A stretch of 8,067 nt of DNA from an uncultured Clostridia bacterium (GTDB lineage Bacteria; Bacillota; Clostridia; Lachnospirales; Lachnospiraceae): assembly GCA_946405675.1 (NCBI GenBank), contig CAMJIC010000108.1, positions 1 through 8,067 of the forward strand, in the 5' to 3' direction. Below are positions 5,874-8,067 of the stretch, piece after piece; within the stretch, counting starts at the first letter, position 1; each line of letters begins with the position of its first letter. A program made the position numbers and the translations under genes. Below the pieces are notes generated by a model that was not told the origin of the DNA, did no database searches, and saw nothing but the letters and a program-made list of their open reading frames with translations.

Positions 5874-7043
5874 TCATGCGCTCTTCTTCTTTTCCTTCTT
5901 CCGCTTATGCCCGCCGGAATGATCCTTACCCCGGATCATGGCAACCAGCCTGCGGAACTCCTTGTCCAGCAGCAGGCGGACAGCCACCCACATCAGACGG
6001 TACATGTGGATCCTTCCATAAACGGTTGTATCCGTTTCCACAACAGCTTCATAAAAATCCGGATCAACCTGATACTTGTCCGCCGCGACCGGAAGAAGAA
6101 CCATGATCAGTCCCGCAATCTGCCCTGTCTTGTCCGGAGCTCCTGTCCCGAAATGAAGGTATCCTTCGATCCTCCGCGGGGCATATCCCTTAAGAATATA
6201 CTTGAGATAACCGATGCATCTTTCCAGGACATGTTCAAATTCGATTGTCAGGAAAGGCGCTATCTTCTTGCATATCTTATCATACTTGTCAATGATCTTC
6301 TGCAGGAAACAGTCAATCTGATCCAACAGTTCTGCCGGAAGTCCGGGCACACTCAGGAGAATCTCCTGTACCAATTCCAGGAACTTTCTGACGAGCTCCA
6401 TGATCCGCCCGGCAAGTCCGGCGCTGCCCGCACCTTCCTCACTGTCCTCATTGACATCACCTGAAAATGCTTCATCCGGATGATCCTTCCCGTCATTTTC
6501 AGAAAACAATCCCTCCGGATGATCCTGGGGATGGTTCCGCGCAGCGTCTGCTATAGACGATCCGTCCGGACGATCCTGCCCGCTCTCCGCAGCAAGCGCT
6601 TCTTCCTTCCCAGCATCTTTCACAGCTTCTGAATCATGTCTGCCGGAAGAAGACGCACACTCCGCGCTCTTCAGCTCTGCGCCAGCTTTCGATTCTTCCG
6701 GCTTTTCCTGATCCTGTTCCGGCGAATGCTCCGGCGCTTTCCCGGGCAGCTTCTCCGGCTCTGGTTCCTTACGGCCCGGGAAATCAAATCCCTTGACCAG
6801 GAACGTCATGGCCCTGATCTCTACACGGCCTTTCTTGTCCCGGTAAGAAAGGGTTACCCGGAGCAGATATGAAAGCCATGAGGCAGCCCCATCCGCCTCC
6901 AGAATATCCTTTTCCTTTCTGAAATGCAGACGATACCGGACCGGGATAAATAAAAGCATAAGGAACACTGCCAGAAGGATCCCAAGAACCACCAGCAGGA
7001 TGATACCTATTATCTTCAGGATCATCAATATCACATGCAGCAT
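5874..7043 (-). CDS. DUF2953 domain membrane-anchored protein (YtfI-like)
   Basis: Function is not established; the family is linked with sporulation because it neighbours gerW/ytfJ. The 389-residue protein opens with a long hydrophobic segment (about 4-34) that should anchor it in the membrane, followed by PVRYRLHF (34-41). Residues about 92-210 are a very acidic, proline- and serine-rich, low-complexity linker with three related motifs: QDRPDG (156-161), QDHPEG (173-178) and KDHPDE (186-191). Amphipathic helices follow (about 212-265). The DUF2953 core is at the end: YLHFGTGAPDKTGQIAG (295-311), VDPDFYEA (326-333) and YGRIHMYRLMWVAVR (342-356). The tail is strongly basic (KRKKEKKK). The start at 7043 has AGGAAG (7048-7053) just upstream. 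The length exceeds simple DUF2953 proteins because of the linker. Its stop lies 117 bases before gerW, a gap holding palindromic repeat copy 1. Confidence 0.85.
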   Translation of the reverse strand: MLHVILMILKIIGIILLVVLGILLAVFLMLLFIPVRYRLHFRKEKDILEADGAASWLSYLLRVTLSYRDKKGRVEIRAMTFLVKGFDFPGRKEPEPEKLPGKAPEHSPEQDQEKPEESKAGAELKSAECASSSGRHDSEAVKDAGKEEALAAESGQDRPDGSSIADAARNHPQDHPEGLFSENDGKDHPDEAFSGDVNEDSEEGAGSAGLAGRIMELVRKFLELVQEILLSVPGLPAELLDQIDCFLQKIIDKYDKICKKIAPFLTIEFEHVLERCIGYLKYILKGYAPRRIEGYLHFGTGAPDKTGQIAGLIMVLLPVAADKYQVDPDFYEAVVETDTTVYGRIHMYRLMWVAVRLLLDKEFRRLVAMIRGKDHSGGHKRKKEKKKSA

Positions 7044-7092
7044 GCTTCTTCCTGTCTAAGGATCTGCAAACAATTCACTTGAGTACGCAATC

Positions 7093-7138
7093 TGATCATG
7101 TAACTGTTCAGAACCAATTCTGAACAGTTACATGATCA
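7093..7138. repeat. Palindromic repeat, copy 2 (between the 106-residue gene and the DUF2953 gene)
   Basis: A perfect 21-bp inverted repeat (7093-7113 with 7118-7138) with a 4-base centre CCAA. The inner 32 bp (7100-7131) match copy 1 at 5798-5829 at 29 of 32 positions. It starts one base after the stop codon of the upstream gene. On the minus strand the stem is followed by GATTGCG rather than a T run, so canonical termination is unlikely. A hairpin this strong could still affect mRNA processing or stability. Confidence 0.92.
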
Positions 7139-7139
7139 A

Positions 7140-7460
7140 TTATTGTTCACAGCTCCTGATGAGCCACTCACGGATACTGATATCCTCCCCAGAGGCATAG
7201 ACATCCCCCGCCAGCCGCTCCACTATACTATAAGCCTCTGTTTTTCCCTGCGCGATCGCCACCACCATCCTGCAATGCTCCCGAATCCATGCATGCCGAA
7301 GCTCTGATGCCGACATGATCTCCAGCTGGCTGCCCTTCCCCTCAGGAAGGATCACCACATAAACGGAGGGAGGATAATTCCCCTCCTCGATCGCATGCAT
7401 GAGCTTTTTCCTTCGCCGGGAAGCCAGGTGCCCGACATACAGATGCTTGTACCAAACCAT
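7140..7460 (-). CDS. Uncharacterised 106-residue protein between NUDIX and DUF2953 genes
   Basis: I do not recognise a named domain. The protein starts MVWYKHLYVG and has a basic stretch SRRRKKLMHAI (14-24). A hydrophobic strand VYVVILPEGKG (33-43) is followed by a likely helix around SASELRH (50-56), another strand CRMVVAIAQG (63-72) and a C-terminal helical part VERLAGDVY...REWLIRSCEQ. This alternation suggests a small compact alpha/beta cytoplasmic protein without signal peptide or membrane segment. From memory, proteins opening with a similar WYKHLYVG pattern occur beside NUDIX genes in other Lachnospiraceae, but I could not verify this. The start at 7460 is 4 bases after the NUDIX stop, with purine-rich GGGGCTGAAGGG upstream, so the two are very likely co-translated. 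The TAA at 7140-7142 abuts the palindrome at 7093-7138. It is real by context and spacing; function is unknown. Confidence 0.8.
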   Translation of the reverse strand: MVWYKHLYVGHLASRRRKKLMHAIEEGNYPPSVYVVILPEGKGSQLEIMSASELRHAWIREHCRMVVAIAQGKTEAYSIVERLAGDVYASGEDISIREWLIRSCEQ

Positions 7461-7464
7461 CCCT

Positions 7465-7902
7465 TCAGCCCCACCGATCCAGCCGTTTCAGTTCCAGATA
7501 AGCTGAATATCCCTTTTCCAGGATCATCTTTTCATTGGAAAACTTGAGAAGATGATATGCCTCATGAAATTTATAAAAACCGGAGTCGACAAAATACTCC
7601 TCTCTCTGAGGCTTGGAATAATAACTCTCGCCACGCATCAGGTACCAGTGCACCACCTTCTCCACCGTATTCTGCGGTACATTAAAGGAATACTGGCTCT
7701 TCCCGATATACTGAATGATCTGCGCCCTCGCCCCGGTCTCTTCCCTGACCTCGCGAAGTGCTGTCTGGTCGTATTCTTCCCCGTCCTCAACAGTTCCCTT
7801 CGGCAGGACCCATCCTTCATAACGGTTCCGATAGCTCTTATACAGGACAAGAATCTTGCCCCTGAATATGACCACACCGCCACAGCTTGTTGCCTCAATC
7901 AT
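7465..7902 (-). CDS. NUDIX hydrolase
   Basis: NUDIX enzymes cleave nucleoside diphosphates linked to another group; this one's substrate cannot be read from sequence. The 145-residue product has a complete NUDIX box from Gly36: GTVEDGE, then seven residues, then REVREETGA (50-58). The Mg-binding glutamates Glu51, Glu54 and Glu55 are present. Before the box lies the usual SCGGVVIFRGKILVL strand pair and GWVLPKG (30-36); after it, QYSFNVPQ and VHWYLM. The set resembles the diadenosine polyphosphate or MutT-like clade, which is inference. The frame is open to the window edge, but the ATG at 7902 is preceded by AGGAGG with a 7-base spacer and matches the usual start just before the first strand, so it is chosen. 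It is followed after 4 bases by the 106-residue gene, and is the first complete gene of the probable NUDIX to gerW operon. Confidence 0.93.
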   Translation of the reverse strand: MIEATSCGGVVIFRGKILVLYKSYRNRYEGWVLPKGTVEDGEEYDQTALREVREETGARAQIIQYIGKSQYSFNVPQNTVEKVVHWYLMRGESYYSKPQREEYFVDSGFYKFHEAYHLLKFSNEKMILEKGYSAYLELKRLDRWG

Positions 7903-7909
7903 TGCAACG

Positions 7910-7914
7910 CCTCC
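7910..7914 (-). promoter_or_regulatory. Ribosome binding site deciding the NUDIX start
   Basis: GGAGG within ACAGGAGGCG on the minus strand, 7 bases before the ATG at 7902. Confidence 0.8.
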
Positions 7915-7946
7915 TGTCTGTGTCCCGGTTGTGTTTCCTGATGGAT

Positions 7947-7975
7947 AGTATAACTGATTCGTTCCCAATATTCCA
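7947..7975 (-). promoter_or_regulatory. Possible promoter for the NUDIX operon
   Basis: TATACT (7947-7952, minus strand) resembles a -10 box, but the matching -35 region near 7970-7975 (TGGAAT) is poor. It is about 45 bases ahead of the NUDIX start. Offered as the best candidate only; the operon could instead be read from beyond the window. Confidence 0.35.
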
Positions 7976-8067
7976 GTAATAAATCCCGTCTCGCTCCTGT
8001 TCATGGATTCGAGGTTACAAGTCACACCCCCGCCAGCGTAACTGCCCACTTCCCGGCTGGTCAGGCT

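Noticed and set aside
5758..5877. 40-residue N-terminal extension of gerW from an ATG overlapping the DUF2953 stop
   Set aside because: The ATGA overlap is tempting, but the family start and a GGAGG site both point to 5757, and the extension would encode a palindromic repeat.
7980..8067. tRNA-like end (CTCGAATCC, minus strand)
   Set aside because: Resemblance to a T-loop only; no acceptor stem or other arms can be built.
1..8067. CRISPR array, prophage, insertion sequence or defence system
   Set aside because: No regularly spaced repeats, transposase, integrase or defence gene families are visible on either strand.

Overview
The window reads as a chromosomal housekeeping stretch from a spore-forming Clostridia bacterium, most likely Lachnospiraceae. 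The grounds are a GerW/YtfJ sporulation gene next to its usual DUF2953 partner, the rpmB / Asp23-like / FakA (YloU-YloV type) / recG neighbourhood of Bacillota, a GlgC plus GlgD pair, strong GGAGG ribosome sites and roughly balanced base composition. Everything except rpmB is on the minus strand, so transcription runs mostly from high to low coordinates.

Right block (8067 to about 5294, minus strand): a NUDIX hydrolase, an uncharacterised 106-residue protein, a DUF2953 (YtfI-like) membrane-anchored protein and GerW/YtfJ. They are closely spaced enough to be one operon, ending at a bidirectional hairpin shared with the convergent rpmB. Two copies of a 32-bp palindromic repeat (29 of 32 positions identical, same orientation) sit in the two widest gaps of this block, on either side of the DUF2953 gene.

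Middle block: rpmB (plus strand, four-cysteine zinc-ribbon form of L28) is divergent from the Asp23-like gene and fakA (minus strand). Good sigma-A type promoters point in both directions. The minus-strand pair probably makes an Asp23/YloU-like protein and the fatty-acid kinase FakA, which starts at a TTG codon. It ends at one strong hairpin terminator and possibly a second weaker one.

Left block (minus strand): glgC and glgD, the catalytic and the catalytically degenerate subunits of ADP-glucose pyrophosphorylase for glycogen synthesis, have their own promoter and terminator. recG follows and is cut by the left edge after 49 codons. glgCD thus lies between fakA and recG, which are often direct neighbours in Bacillota.

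I found no defence system, prophage, CRISPR array, transposase or tRNA/rRNA gene. The items most worth a second look are the repeated palindrome flanking the DUF2953 gene, the unannotated 106-residue family, the structured stretch between glgD and recG, and the long acidic repeat-bearing linker in the DUF2953 protein. No clearly new biological system is evident.
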